From Arcicella aurantiaca (GTDB taxonomy: Bacteria; Bacteroidota; Bacteroidia; Cytophagales; Spirosomataceae), in the NCBI RefSeq assembly GCF_003148625.1, contig NZ_QGGO01000011.1, forward strand, positions 9,873 to 73,872: a stretch of DNA of 64,000 nucleotides. Direction: 5' to 3'. Position 1 is the stretch's first letter. Every line of letters starts with the position of its first letter. The notes below the pieces were generated by a model. That model worked only from the letters and a program-made list of their open reading frames with translations, ran no database searches and was not told the origin of the DNA. A program made the translations under genes and the position numbers. Below, piece after piece: positions 25,176-34,138 of this stretch.

Positions 25176-25353
25176 TTGATACAGTTTTTTTATGCGAAAT
25201 AAATTCGTTTGCTAAATTACTGACAAACTATTTAATTAAGCGTTTTTCTTTGGTAAATATTTATATTTCCTGTACCAAATGTGTAATTTTGACCTATAAA
25301 TACTCAAATAATGAGGCTACATATTTATTTTGTGTAGTTTGTAAAACGTAAAA

Positions 25354-26178
25354 ATGCCTAAACTTAGCGTACTAATCCCCACATTCAATCATCATAAATT
25401 TATTGCTCAAACTCTTGAAGGTGCGTTAAGGCAAAAGACCAATTTTGACTTTGAAATTGTCATTGGAGATGATGCTTCAAGTGATGGAAATCAATTAGTT
25501 ATTCAAGAATTTGCCAATAAATATCCCGATAAAATTAGAGCATTTTTACATCCTCAAAATTTGGGGCCTGCATCTCCAAGAGAGTTGGGAGGTAAAAATA
25601 ATGTTGCTTTTCTTTTTGGAGCTTGTAAGGGTGACTATATAGCTTTGTGCGAAGGAGACGACTTTTGGACTGATTCTTTGAAATTACAGAAACAGGTGGC
25701 GTTTTTAGAGGCTAATCCAGATTATTCACTCTGTCACCATCAACTTTCGGTCATTTATGAAGATAATTCTCCAACACATGATTTTAATATTAATAATCAG
25801 AAGGATACCTCATTGCTTGAAGATTTATTAGAAGATAAATTGTGGTTTTTAGGGACTGCCAGCACTGTAATAAGAAATGTCTTTAAAAATGGTTTGCCTC
25901 AATGGTGGTGGAAATCTGCCAGTGGTGATTTAGGAATTTTTATTGAAGTAGCCAAATACGGTAAAATCAAATATTTTCCAGAAAATATGGGTTGTTACCG
26001 AAAACATCACGGTGGTATGACTAATATTCATACGCCACAAAATATATTCTTTCTTAGAAATAGAATGGAAATGTTTCAAGAATTGGATGTGTATTTTGAT
26101 TTTAAATATTCGACTACTTTAACAAAAACTATAGAACATTACCAGTCAATCGTGGCAAATTTGGAGAAAACAGCATAA
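25354..26178 (+). CDS. Glycosyltransferase family 2
   Basis: 274 residues, GT-A fold. The N-terminal LSVLIPTFNHHKFIAQTLEG starts the nucleotide-binding domain. VIGDDASSDG and the DxD-like CEGDDFWTD provide the sugar-nucleotide and metal contacts. It is cytoplasmic, with no membrane span. It is the first gene of a five-gene plus-strand run of glycosyltransferases (25354-30759), starting 178 bases from the divergent sucC gene. The sugar and acceptor are unknown. The N-terminus matches transferases that add single sugars to surface polysaccharide intermediates. Confidence 0.88.
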   Translation: MPKLSVLIPTFNHHKFIAQTLEGALRQKTNFDFEIVIGDDASSDGNQLVIQEFANKYPDKIRAFLHPQNLGPASPRELGGKNNVAFLFGACKGDYIALCEGDDFWTDSLKLQKQVAFLEANPDYSLCHHQLSVIYEDNSPTHDFNINNQKDTSLLEDLLEDKLWFLGTASTVIRNVFKNGLPQWWWKSASGDLGIFIEVAKYGKIKYFPENMGCYRKHHGGMTNIHTPQNIFFLRNRMEMFQELDVYFDFKYSTTLTKTIEHYQSIVANLEKTA

Positions 26179-26249
26179 AATGCTTATCCTTTCTCTAAAA
26201 AAATATTATACGGTAGCACACATTATTTTATTGACCTTAACTTTGAAAC

Positions 26250-27404
26250 ATGAAAAATATTCTTTTTGTAAGTCATGATGCCAATAGAGCTGGAGCTCAA
26301 ATTTTATTATTGCGATTTTTGAGACTTTTGAAAGATAGAAAGCAAGACTTTACTTTTTCAATACTTTTGAAAGATGGAGGCCTGATAGAGGAGGATTTCA
26401 AAGTGGTTGCTCCTGTGTATTTTTGGAAACAGAAAGTACAATCTCGAAAAAGAATATTGATAAATAAGTTCATTGGAAAAATCACGTCAACGAAATCTCC
26501 TGAAAATCAAACTTTAGAAAGTCTTAAAGAACAAAAGTTTGATTTAATTATTAGTAATACCATCACAAACGGAGATATTTTGCCAGCATTGAAAGAGTTG
26601 AATTGCCCAATTATCACGTATGTTCATGAACTTGAAATGGGAATACAACAATATACTACACCAGAGTATTTTCGGAATATTGTCAAGCTAAGTAATGCCT
26701 TTGTTGCGTGTGGAGAAGCGGTAAAGTTGAATCTTATTGAAAATCACCATATTGACGCTGATTTAATTTCGGTACTTCCTTCGTTATTGCCTGAGACTGC
26801 TTTGAGTTATATGGCTGATTCTGACAAAACGATAAAACTTAAAAATCAATATGGTATTCCAGAAGATGCGTTTTTAGTAGGAGGAATAGGAACGGTTGAT
26901 TTAAGAAAAGGAGTTGACATCTTTTTGCAAGTCGCTAAAAAACTTAATAATCATAAAGAAATTTATTTCTTTTGGTTGGGAGGACAGAATACCGAAACGG
27001 ATTATAAAATATTTCAAATTGATAATAATCGTTTAGATTTAGAAAATGTAACCTTTCAAACGTCAGTGAGTAATCCTTTAGATTATATGGCAAGTTTTGA
27101 CGTTTTTTTTGTCTCATCTCGTGAAGACCCTTATCCTTTGGTCGTTTTAGAAGCTGCCACCTTACAAAAGCCAATTATTTGTTTTGATAAGGCAGGGGGA
27201 GCAAAAGACTTTGTTGAACAAGACTGTGGTTTTATTGTTGATTATCTTGACATAGATAAAACGGTTGGGAAAATTGTAGAATTAAAAGATAATACTGCAC
27301 TTCGCCAACAAATGGGTAAAATAGGAAGAAAAAAAGTTTTAGAAAGGCATAATCAAGACAATGCTTTTAAGACATTTGTAGAAATTTTAAACAAAGAGTA
27401 TTAA
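26250..27404 (+). CDS. Glycosyltransferase family 4 (GT-B)
   Basis: 384 residues, GT-B fold. The N-terminal NILFVSHDANRAGAQILLLR has the acceptor-side pattern. The C-terminal domain has GTVDLRKGVDIFLQVAK, the E-x7-E retaining motif as EDPYPLVVLEAATL, and FVEQDCGFIVDY. It is cytoplasmic. It follows the GT2 gene by 71 bases. Donor and acceptor cannot be told from the sequence, but the whole run looks devoted to one surface glycan. Confidence 0.88.
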   Translation: MKNILFVSHDANRAGAQILLLRFLRLLKDRKQDFTFSILLKDGGLIEEDFKVVAPVYFWKQKVQSRKRILINKFIGKITSTKSPENQTLESLKEQKFDLIISNTITNGDILPALKELNCPIITYVHELEMGIQQYTTPEYFRNIVKLSNAFVACGEAVKLNLIENHHIDADLISVLPSLLPETALSYMADSDKTIKLKNQYGIPEDAFLVGGIGTVDLRKGVDIFLQVAKKLNNHKEIYFFWLGGQNTETDYKIFQIDNNRLDLENVTFQTSVSNPLDYMASFDVFFVSSREDPYPLVVLEAATLQKPIICFDKAGGAKDFVEQDCGFIVDYLDIDKTVGKIVELKDNTALRQQMGKIGRKKVLERHNQDNAFKTFVEILNKEY

Positions 27405-27440
27405 TGGAACAATTCCATTTTACGAAATATATTAAATTTA

Positions 27441-28418
27441 ATGACTTTAGCCTTTACAATTTGCTCCATTAATTATTTAGCTCAAGCACAAACTTTGGGG
27501 CAATCGCTTCAACGCACCAATCCAGATGTTGAATTTGTCATTGGTTTAGTAGATAGGCTTGATAAAGTTACCTTAGAAGCAGATAAAATTCCGCCTTTTC
27601 AATTATTAGAAATTGATAAAATTAATATCAATTGTTTGGATGAAATGTGCGAGCATTACAACATTACTGAACTAAATACAGCCGTAAAGCCATTCTATTT
27701 TGATTATTTTTTCAAGAATCGTCCTGACATTAAAAACGTCATCTATTTTGACCCTGATATTATTGTTTTTGACGATTTAAAGCCTTTGAAAGACAATCTC
27801 GAAAAACATAGCATTGTTTTAACGCCACATATTACCTCACCAATTACAGATAAATTTGATACAAGAGAAATCGACCATTTGAATACAGGTTTATACAATT
27901 TAGGATTTGTAGCCGTTGGTAGAAGTGAACAAAGTTATCAAATGATAGATTGGTGGATGGAAAGATTGAAGAAAGATTGTGTGATTGACCTTTGTAATGG
28001 GCTTTTTGTTGACCAACACTGGATGATTTTCGTGCCTATTTTCTTCAAAGAAGTAACATTAGTAGATAATTATGCAGGTTATAACGTAGCTTATTGGAAT
28101 CTGCATGAACGAAAAGTGACGCAGCGAGATGGAAAGTATTTTATTAATGACGTGCCATTAATATTTTTTCATTACAGCGGATATGGTTTAAATAAACCGA
28201 TGGAAGTTTCAAAATATCAAAACCGCTCAAATTTTGAGAATCGACCTGATATTATCCCACTTTTTGAATATTACGCCAAGCAATTAAAGGACAATTTTAA
28301 TGATTATTATATTAAAATTCCTTGTCATTATATAAAACCCGCTAAAGTCAAAAGATATTTAAGAGTACGGAAGGTGTTGAAATACCCATTCAAGAAAATC
28401 CTTCAATTTGTAGCTTAA
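27441..28418 (+). CDS. Glycosyltransferase (GT8-like, GT-A fold)
   Basis: 325 residues. AFTICSINYLAQAQTLGQSL at the start and the DxD motif in VIYFDPDIIVFDDL (around residue 110) indicate a GT-A enzyme that needs a divalent metal. DHLNTGLYNLGFVAVG and FVDQHWMIFVP resemble GT8-type galactosyl or glucosyl transferases. Proteins of this shape are frequent in Bacteroidota capsule and LPS loci. The gene begins 36 bases after the GT4 stop. Its exact family is less certain than its neighbours'. Confidence 0.75.
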   Translation: MTLAFTICSINYLAQAQTLGQSLQRTNPDVEFVIGLVDRLDKVTLEADKIPPFQLLEIDKININCLDEMCEHYNITELNTAVKPFYFDYFFKNRPDIKNVIYFDPDIIVFDDLKPLKDNLEKHSIVLTPHITSPITDKFDTREIDHLNTGLYNLGFVAVGRSEQSYQMIDWWMERLKKDCVIDLCNGLFVDQHWMIFVPIFFKEVTLVDNYAGYNVAYWNLHERKVTQRDGKYFINDVPLIFFHYSGYGLNKPMEVSKYQNRSNFENRPDIIPLFEYYAKQLKDNFNDYYIKIPCHYIKPAKVKRYLRVRKVLKYPFKKILQFVA

Positions 28419-28457
28419 ACACACACTAATTTATTGATTTTTTATAATTTAAAATTT

Positions 28458-29489
28458 ATGACACCTACAAGATTTATTGAAATTTGGAAATATCGTTACC
28501 ATAAATACACCGATATGCTATTGTCGGTGTGTCATTGGCTATACGATTTTTTAAAGATAAAATTTTATAAATTACTTCATCCCAACAAGCAACTTATAGG
28601 TGTACTTTTAGCAGAACATTTTGGAGATATTGTTGCTTGTGAACCTATTTCTCGGGAATTAAAGAAAAAATATCCTAACTCAAAAGTGTTTTGGATAGTG
28701 CGTAAGCCATACCGTGAATTATTAGATTTTAATCCAAATGTTGACTTTGTAGTAGAGGAATTTAGCATTTTTTATTCAATGCTAATGATTAAGAAACATC
28801 CTTTTGATGTATTACATAATTGTCATCTTTCGGGGCTTCGTCGTTACAATTATCTCCGAAAAACTTTACAAAATCCACAAGCTATTTCTCTAAATATTCT
28901 AACCGATAATTACTTTAATCATGGTAATATTCTGGAAGTTTTTGCAAAAGTTGGAGGATTACCTGTTTTGAAAGAAGTACCGAAAATTTATATTCCTCAA
29001 TCAGTTATTACAACAGTTGATAGACTAAAATTACCTCAAAAGTTTATCGTAATGCACTGTCATTCAAACTATTCTCCTAAAGATTGGCAAGTATATTATT
29101 GGGAGAGATTAGCTAATGATTTATTGATGAATTTTGACTATTCTGTCATCGAAATAGGCTTGAAGAGTACATTGAGCATATCTCAACAAGGATATATAAA
29201 TTTATGTGGCAAATTATCACTACTTGAAACAGCCGAAGTAATTAAACGTGCTGATTTTTTTATAGGAATTGATAGTGGACCAGCACATTTTGCCAATGCC
29301 GTAGGAACTTATGGTTTTTTATTATTCGGAAAATTAGGCGATTTTAATCATTATATGCCATATTCGGGTGAGTATGAAGCCAAAACGAATGCAAAATTTA
29401 TAGTTAAAGAAGGAGAACCTTGTTCTGAACTTGAGTATGATGAGGTCTGGAATGTCATTTCTGAAAGAGTTGAATCTGCAGTTTTATAA
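28458..29489 (+). CDS. Glycosyltransferase family 9 (heptosyltransferase-like)
   Basis: 343 residues from the ATG at 28458. A TTG eight codons earlier is in frame. LIGVLLAEHFGDIVACEPI in the first domain and IDSGPAHFANAVGTYGFLLFGK in the second are the ADP-heptose:LPS heptosyltransferase-type signatures, with MHCHSNYSPKDWQ between. GT9 enzymes usually work on the LPS core or similar anchors. It is cytoplasmic and sits fourth in the run, 39 bases after the GT8-like gene. A nucleotide-heptose donor is possible but not shown. Confidence 0.82.
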   Translation: MTPTRFIEIWKYRYHKYTDMLLSVCHWLYDFLKIKFYKLLHPNKQLIGVLLAEHFGDIVACEPISRELKKKYPNSKVFWIVRKPYRELLDFNPNVDFVVEEFSIFYSMLMIKKHPFDVLHNCHLSGLRRYNYLRKTLQNPQAISLNILTDNYFNHGNILEVFAKVGGLPVLKEVPKIYIPQSVITTVDRLKLPQKFIVMHCHSNYSPKDWQVYYWERLANDLLMNFDYSVIEIGLKSTLSISQQGYINLCGKLSLLETAEVIKRADFFIGIDSGPAHFANAVGTYGFLLFGKLGDFNHYMPYSGEYEAKTNAKFIVKEGEPCSELEYDEVWNVISERVESAVL

Positions 29490-29511
29490 GTAAAAGGAAA
29501 TATAAGAATTA

Positions 29512-30759
29512 ATGAAAGCAATTTTGGATGTATCCTTGTTGGGGCAAGGATTTTATTATCCCAAAGCCCGTACTGGAATATTTAGAGTGGTCGAAAATTT
29601 AGCAACGTTATTGCCAGAAATTTCAGAAGAATTAACGCTTTCTTATGCAGATACGCTTGATTTACCCGCTACTTTAAGGTATTTTGAAACCTATTTACGT
29701 AATCAAAGCATTACTTTTATCAATGACAATAAGCAAGTTGTTAGAGCAAATTTTGAAAATAGTTTACTTTCACCTTTTCCGCTAAATTCTGTACCGCAAA
29801 AGATTATTAAACGTATTTTATATAAATTAAATACGCATCATTCAGTCTTTCAAGATACATTTTTAGATGAATCTTCAGTTTATCACACGCCTTATTTTCC
29901 CATTCCTGAGCAAGTTCAGAAGAAAAAGAATATCGCTAAGCTGATTACAGTTCACGACTTAATTCCTATCAAATATCCAGAATATTTTGAAAATCAAACA
30001 GATAATGTAGTCCATAAAATTGTTAAATCTATCCAAAAAGACAATTTTGCTGTTTGTGTGTCTGAAACTACCAAAGCCGATTTATTAGAAATTACTGGAA
30101 TACCAGAAGAACAAGTTTTTGTAGCACCATTGGCAGCATCAACTTCGTTGTTTTATCCTGAAACTGACCAAGAAATTATCAATAAAACACTTTCTAAATA
30201 TGGTATTTCTACATCGAAATCCTATTATTTAAGTATTTCAACGCTTGAACCTCGCAAAAATATTGATACCGTTATTAAAAGTTTTGCAGAATTGATTTCT
30301 CAGGAAAAAATTGAAGATTTAGAATTGGTACTGGTGGGGACGAAAGGCTGGGATTTTGATAAAATCTTTCAAGCTATTAATGTATCGCCAACTATCAAAG
30401 AAAAAATTATCATAACAGGATATGTCCCTGATGAAGACCTCGCTGCACTTTATTCTGGTGCATTGGCTTTTGTTTATATGTCATTTTGTGAAGGTTTTGG
30501 CTTGCCCCCACTCGAAGCCATGCAGTGCGGAACGGCTATTATTTCATCTGAAACAACCTCATTACCAGAAGTGATTGGTGAAGCAGGGATTTTACTACCA
30601 CCTACCGACCGAGAAGGAATTGCTCATGCTATGAAATATCTATATAAAAATTCAGATGTAAGAGAAATATTCAGAGCAAAATCGCTTGTGAGAGCGAGTG
30701 CATTCTCTTGGCAGAAATACGCTAACGAGAATTATCAGATTTATAAAAAAATTGGATAA
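29512..30759 (+). CDS. Glycosyltransferase family 4 (GT-B)
   Basis: 415 residues. KARTGIFRVVENLATLLP and the TVHDLIPIKYPEYF segment belong to the first GT-B domain. The second domain has ISTLEPRKNIDTVIKSF, the E-x7-E motif as EGFGLPPLEAMQCG and SLPEVIGEAGILLPP, a typical mannosyltransferase-like pattern. It is the last glycosyltransferase of the plus-strand run, 22 bases after the GT9 gene. A 167-base spacer with a TTTG...TATTTTTTG promoter-like pair at about 30826-30855 separates it from the membrane protein gene that follows. Confidence 0.9.
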   Translation: MKAILDVSLLGQGFYYPKARTGIFRVVENLATLLPEISEELTLSYADTLDLPATLRYFETYLRNQSITFINDNKQVVRANFENSLLSPFPLNSVPQKIIKRILYKLNTHHSVFQDTFLDESSVYHTPYFPIPEQVQKKKNIAKLITVHDLIPIKYPEYFENQTDNVVHKIVKSIQKDNFAVCVSETTKADLLEITGIPEEQVFVAPLAASTSLFYPETDQEIINKTLSKYGISTSKSYYLSISTLEPRKNIDTVIKSFAELISQEKIEDLELVLVGTKGWDFDKIFQAINVSPTIKEKIIITGYVPDEDLAALYSGALAFVYMSFCEGFGLPPLEAMQCGTAIISSETTSLPEVIGEAGILLPPTDREGIAHAMKYLYKNSDVREIFRAKSLVRASAFSWQKYANENYQIYKKIG

Positions 30760-30926
30760 GTTCGTTTTTTAAATTAGTATTACCTTAAAAATGAGCTGAT
30801 TATTTGTTTATGATAGAACAAAATCTTTGACAGGACAAATTCGGCATATTTTTTGTGAATCATTAAAGCAAAACATATAACACACCCAGACACCGCCTAT
30901 CTGGGCATAAACAGTTTTCCTTACAA

Positions 30927-32087
30927 ATGGATACAAATTCACTGGAAAATGCCCTCAATCCGAACGATTCGGAGGCAACTTATCGAGCATTACGGGATTC
31001 AATTTTACAGATTTATCAGTTCGGTACCAAAATAGCCAAAGAAGCAAATCCTGACAACGAACTTCAAGTTTCATGGGAGTTAGGGGATACCTCTTTGATG
31101 AATTGGATTAGCGATACTCACTGTTATTTGAGCAGAAAAGGTCAGAAATTACAATTTTTAGCTCGTCCTTCTAAATTAGAAATTATCAGTTTTAGTTTAG
31201 ATGAAGGCGATAAACTATTGATTTGTAGTGATTCTTTACGCCAAAATCTTTCAGATAATGAAATAGATGAGATTTTACAACAAAGTAATGGCTCTGAAGT
31301 TGCTTGTCAGAATCTGCTAAAAATTGCAAATGCAAATGCTTTAACAGGAGAAAACACGCATAATATTGTGGTGATGGAAGTGATTAATCATCAAAAAGTG
31401 ATTACTCCAACACCAATAACAGACACAAAAAAAGCAGATAAATCTTCTTCAAAAATTAAACCTCTTTGGATTATTTTGCCATTGCTACTATTAGGTTTAG
31501 CTGCTGGAGCTTTTTGGTTAATAAGAAACAATAACATCGATTTTAGTAAGATGTTAGGTTTTGGAAAAAGTAATGTAGTTTTGGAAGACACTGTTAATTT
31601 TATCAATAAAGATTCGATAGAGTTGGCTAAGGCTAATGAAGTTATCACCAAAGAATTTGAAACAGATAAAGTTGAAACAATTACGCCAGAACAAAAAGAC
31701 GACTTTACTAATGCTCCAGTAAAAGAACAGTCGAATTCAGATTTTGAATCATCTAAGCCTTCTGTTGATAATAGCATTTCTTCTAAAGGCGATTTAAAAT
31801 CAAGTGCAAAGAAAACAACTACTTCGCAAAGTAGTGATAAGTCTGAAAATGTATCTTTTTCTAAATCTTCGTCTAATAATTCATCGTTTGACCCTGCAAA
31901 AGAAGAACAAAATTATAATGCTCTGTTACAACAGAAAGAGAAATGGTTAACGATTAAAGCCGATTTAGAGAATACTGTAAATAGTGGTAATACTGCGGCT
32001 AATGAGAAATTGAAAAATAGCGAAAAAGTCTTATCGAGAATTGAACAGAAAATCCGTGAAAGTGCAAAAAAATTAGGTAAGAATTAG
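30927..32087 (+). CDS. Membrane protein with degenerate PP2C-like phosphatase domain
   Basis: 386 residues. Residues 50-152 follow the second half of a PP2C serine/threonine phosphatase: ISDTHCYLSRKGQKLQFL (the GDSR-type strand), GDKLLICSDSLRQNLSDNEI (canonical CSDGL) and GENTHNIVVMEV (canonical DNxT). The first PP2C part, with the DGMGG metal motif, is absent, and CSDGL and DN are changed. A catalytically dead or non-phosphatase role is likely. One membrane segment lies at 179-199, followed by a Ser/Lys-rich stretch and a charged coiled-coil-like end (about 310-386). A small hairpin (CCCAGA/TCTGGG, 30885-30905) lies before the start. Function is unknown; the glycan genes around it suggest a regulatory role. 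Confidence 0.65.
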   Translation: MDTNSLENALNPNDSEATYRALRDSILQIYQFGTKIAKEANPDNELQVSWELGDTSLMNWISDTHCYLSRKGQKLQFLARPSKLEIISFSLDEGDKLLICSDSLRQNLSDNEIDEILQQSNGSEVACQNLLKIANANALTGENTHNIVVMEVINHQKVITPTPITDTKKADKSSSKIKPLWIILPLLLLGLAAGAFWLIRNNNIDFSKMLGFGKSNVVLEDTVNFINKDSIELAKANEVITKEFETDKVETITPEQKDDFTNAPVKEQSNSDFESSKPSVDNSISSKGDLKSSAKKTTTSQSSDKSENVSFSKSSSNNSSFDPAKEEQNYNALLQQKEKWLTIKADLENTVNSGNTAANEKLKNSEKVLSRIEQKIRESAKKLGKN

Positions 32088-32104
32088 TAAATAGATATTC
32101 AAAG

Positions 32105-32141
32105 AAAAAGCCTCTAAAATCAGATTTTAGAGGCTTTTTCC
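32105..32141. terminator. Bidirectional terminator, 15-17 bp perfect stem
   Basis: AAAAAGCCTCTAAAATC (32105-32121) and GATTTTAGAGGCTTTTT (32123-32139) are exact complements, with A-run and T-run at the base. It sits 17 bases after the stop of the PP2C-like gene and separates the two convergent halves of the glycan locus. Confidence 0.9.
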
Positions 32142-32205
32142 TTGAATATAATTACAATATTTTCTATGAATTTGAGTAATATTTACCCGAAAATCTTATT
32201 TTACA

Positions 32206-32300
32206 CTAATACCTAATACCTAATACCTAATACCTAATACCTAATACCTAATACCTAATACCTAATACCTAATACCTAATACCTAATACCTAATACCTAA
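32206..32300. repeat. Heptanucleotide tandem array (CTAATAC)n, about 13.5 copies
   Basis: CTAATAC repeats without a mismatch over 95 bases. The array runs into the minus-strand gene at 32297: its last CTA is that gene's TAG stop codon. No spacers exist between units, so it is not a CRISPR array. It is the most regular of the heptamer arrays here. Confidence 0.95.
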
Positions 32301-33466
32301 GGCGTTGCTAATTCTTTTTCAGGAGTAATTTTAGTTTGATTATCAGTCGCTTCTGAGTCATTTTTTAAGGCTTCTTCTTTACGATTTGCGATGTTCTTTT
32401 TAAGGATATGAGAAATCCACATATAAACCGCAAATAGCGAAATTAGAATATAAAGAGAGGTTGTATTATCGGTTCTTTTACTAATTGTTAAGAACAAAAT
32501 TGTTGAAATTAAAGTGAATGTCCACAGAATAACAGATGCTTGAAAGTGACTCATTCCGCTATCAATTAAAATATGGTGTAAGTGATTTCTATCGCCAACA
32601 AAAGGTGATTTTTTATCTTTTAGTCGAACAATAAACACTCTTAATGTGTCAAAAATGGGTACAATTAATACGACAATCGCCAGAATTGGTGCTGAAAAAG
32701 AAGCGTTTGGGTTAAATCTATATTCAATATTTAGTTGAATGAATTTCAAGGCAAACATCGTAAGTACAAAACCTACAATTAACGAACCTGTATCGCCCAT
32801 AAATATCTTGGAAGTCTTGGAATAATTGAATCTCAAGAAACCTACTAATGAACCTGCAACTGAAGACGCTAAACAAGCTAACGCATAATGACCATTCAAG
32901 TAAAACCACAAACCAAACATTCCTCCCGAAATCATTCCTATTCCTCCCGCTAATCCATCAATTCCATCAATTAAGTTGATAGCATTAATAAGAGCAATAA
33001 ATATAAAAACTGTAAGTGGCAAACTGATTAAATATGGGATTTCATGGATGCCAAAAATACCAAATAAATTTTCAATTCGTAAATCAGCAAATATGACAAT
33101 TAGAGCAGATGCCCCTATCTGTCCAATCATTTTTTTCTTTGGTGATAATATCAAAATATCGTCTTTTACCCCTAAAAAGAATAAAATGACAAGGGCTGAA
33201 ATTGATAAATGTATAAGTTGTCCTTCATCTGGGTTTTCCCACAAAAAATAACTGACTAAAGTTGATGCAAAAATTGCTACGCCTCCTAAAGTTGGTGTTT
33301 TGGTTACGTGTGAGCTTCTTTCACCTGGGTCAGCCATTAAGTTTTTTAATCGGGAAATTTTAATAATTACAGGAATTGCTGTAATAGAGGTTGCACAAGC
33401 GACAAATGCAGATACAATTATCTGAAAAAGTCTGTCATTGTACAAAGTCAAAAAAAAGTTGCTCAT
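32297..33466 (-). CDS. WecA/MraY-type polyprenyl-phosphate HexNAc-1-phosphate transferase
   Basis: 389 residues, about 11 membrane segments. Cytoplasmic-loop motifs of the family are all present: PGERSSHVTKTPTLGG (nucleotide-sugar loop), NAINLIDGIDGLAGG, FMGDTGSLIVGF, and the WecA-type histidine motif DRNHLHHIL. It transfers a HexNAc-1-phosphate from UDP-sugar to undecaprenyl phosphate and so probably starts the repeat unit of the glycan built by this locus. The C-terminal tail of about 45 residues is hydrophilic. The TAG stop lies inside the heptamer array. It is closest to the convergent junction and separated from the acetyltransferase gene by 117 bases. Confidence 0.88.
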   Translation of the reverse strand: MSNFFLTLYNDRLFQIIVSAFVACATSITAIPVIIKISRLKNLMADPGERSSHVTKTPTLGGVAIFASTLVSYFLWENPDEGQLIHLSISALVILFFLGVKDDILILSPKKKMIGQIGASALIVIFADLRIENLFGIFGIHEIPYLISLPLTVFIFIALINAINLIDGIDGLAGGIGMISGGMFGLWFYLNGHYALACLASSVAGSLVGFLRFNYSKTSKIFMGDTGSLIVGFVLTMFALKFIQLNIEYRFNPNASFSAPILAIVVLIVPIFDTLRVFIVRLKDKKSPFVGDRNHLHHILIDSGMSHFQASVILWTFTLISTILFLTISKRTDNTTSLYILISLFAVYMWISHILKKNIANRKEEALKNDSEATDNQTKITPEKELATP

Positions 33467-33583
33467 TGAAATGAATAGTAGTTTGCTGAAAATTTACAAT
33501 TTTATATTCAAACTATTTTATGCGGGAGGTTAAAATCGAAAAGTATCATAATTTACGATGAATACTAATAATTACCAAAAGTA

Positions 33584-34138
33584 TTATTCAGAAATTACTC
33601 TATCTCTAATTTCTTTGGCGGGGTTTCCTTGATATATTTTATAAGGCAATAAATCTTTTGATGTTACTGAATTTACGGCTAAAACTGAATGAGAATGACA
33701 TTTTACACCTCCACAAACCACAGATTTTGCTCCAATCCAAGAGCCTTTTTCTAAGTGAATTTCTCCGGGCATCAAGTCGAATGTGCTTTTTTTATAGTTA
33801 TGATTTCCTGTTAAAAGCATCGCACCTTGTGAAACACAGGCATGGTCTTCAATGACAACTTTTACAAAATTATCTATCCAAACTTGCTCGCCAATCCAGA
33901 CGTAATTCCCGATTTCTAAAAACCAAGGATACTTAATGTTTACTTTGGGTTTAATCATTACATTATTCCCAACTTTCGCCCCAAATAATCTTAAAACAAT
34001 AACTTTTATAATAACAGGAATTGGTAAATAATTATTGAGAATGAGGGTATTAACTAAAAACCAGAGCAAAATTTTTGTTCTGTTGCCTGGTTTGTACCAG
34101 CTATTATTGAATTTTGATAAATCAGTTTCAATTTTCAT
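33584..34138 (-). CDS. WcaF-like putative colanic acid-type O-acetyltransferase
   Basis: 184 residues with a left-handed beta-helix (hexapeptide repeats: KPKVNIKYPWFLEIGNYVWI, VIEDHACVSQGAML, GSWIGAKSVVCGGVK). The catalytic His lies in GNHNYKKSTFD, as in WcaF and related acetyltransferases that modify capsule or colanic-type sugars using acetyl-CoA. The first 50 residues contain a hydrophobic helix. It overlaps the following GT2 gene by four bases (34135-34138), so the two are coupled. Confidence 0.85.
   Translation of the reverse strand: MKIETDLSKFNNSWYKPGNRTKILLWFLVNTLILNNYLPIPVIIKVIVLRLFGAKVGNNVMIKPKVNIKYPWFLEIGNYVWIGEQVWIDNFVKVVIEDHACVSQGAMLLTGNHNYKKSTFDLMPGEIHLEKGSWIGAKSVVCGGVKCHSHSVLAVNSVTSKDLLPYKIYQGNPAKEIRDRVISE

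Noticed and set aside
32206-32300. Possible CRISPR array
   Set aside because: Units are contiguous heptamers with no spacers, and no cas genes are in the window.
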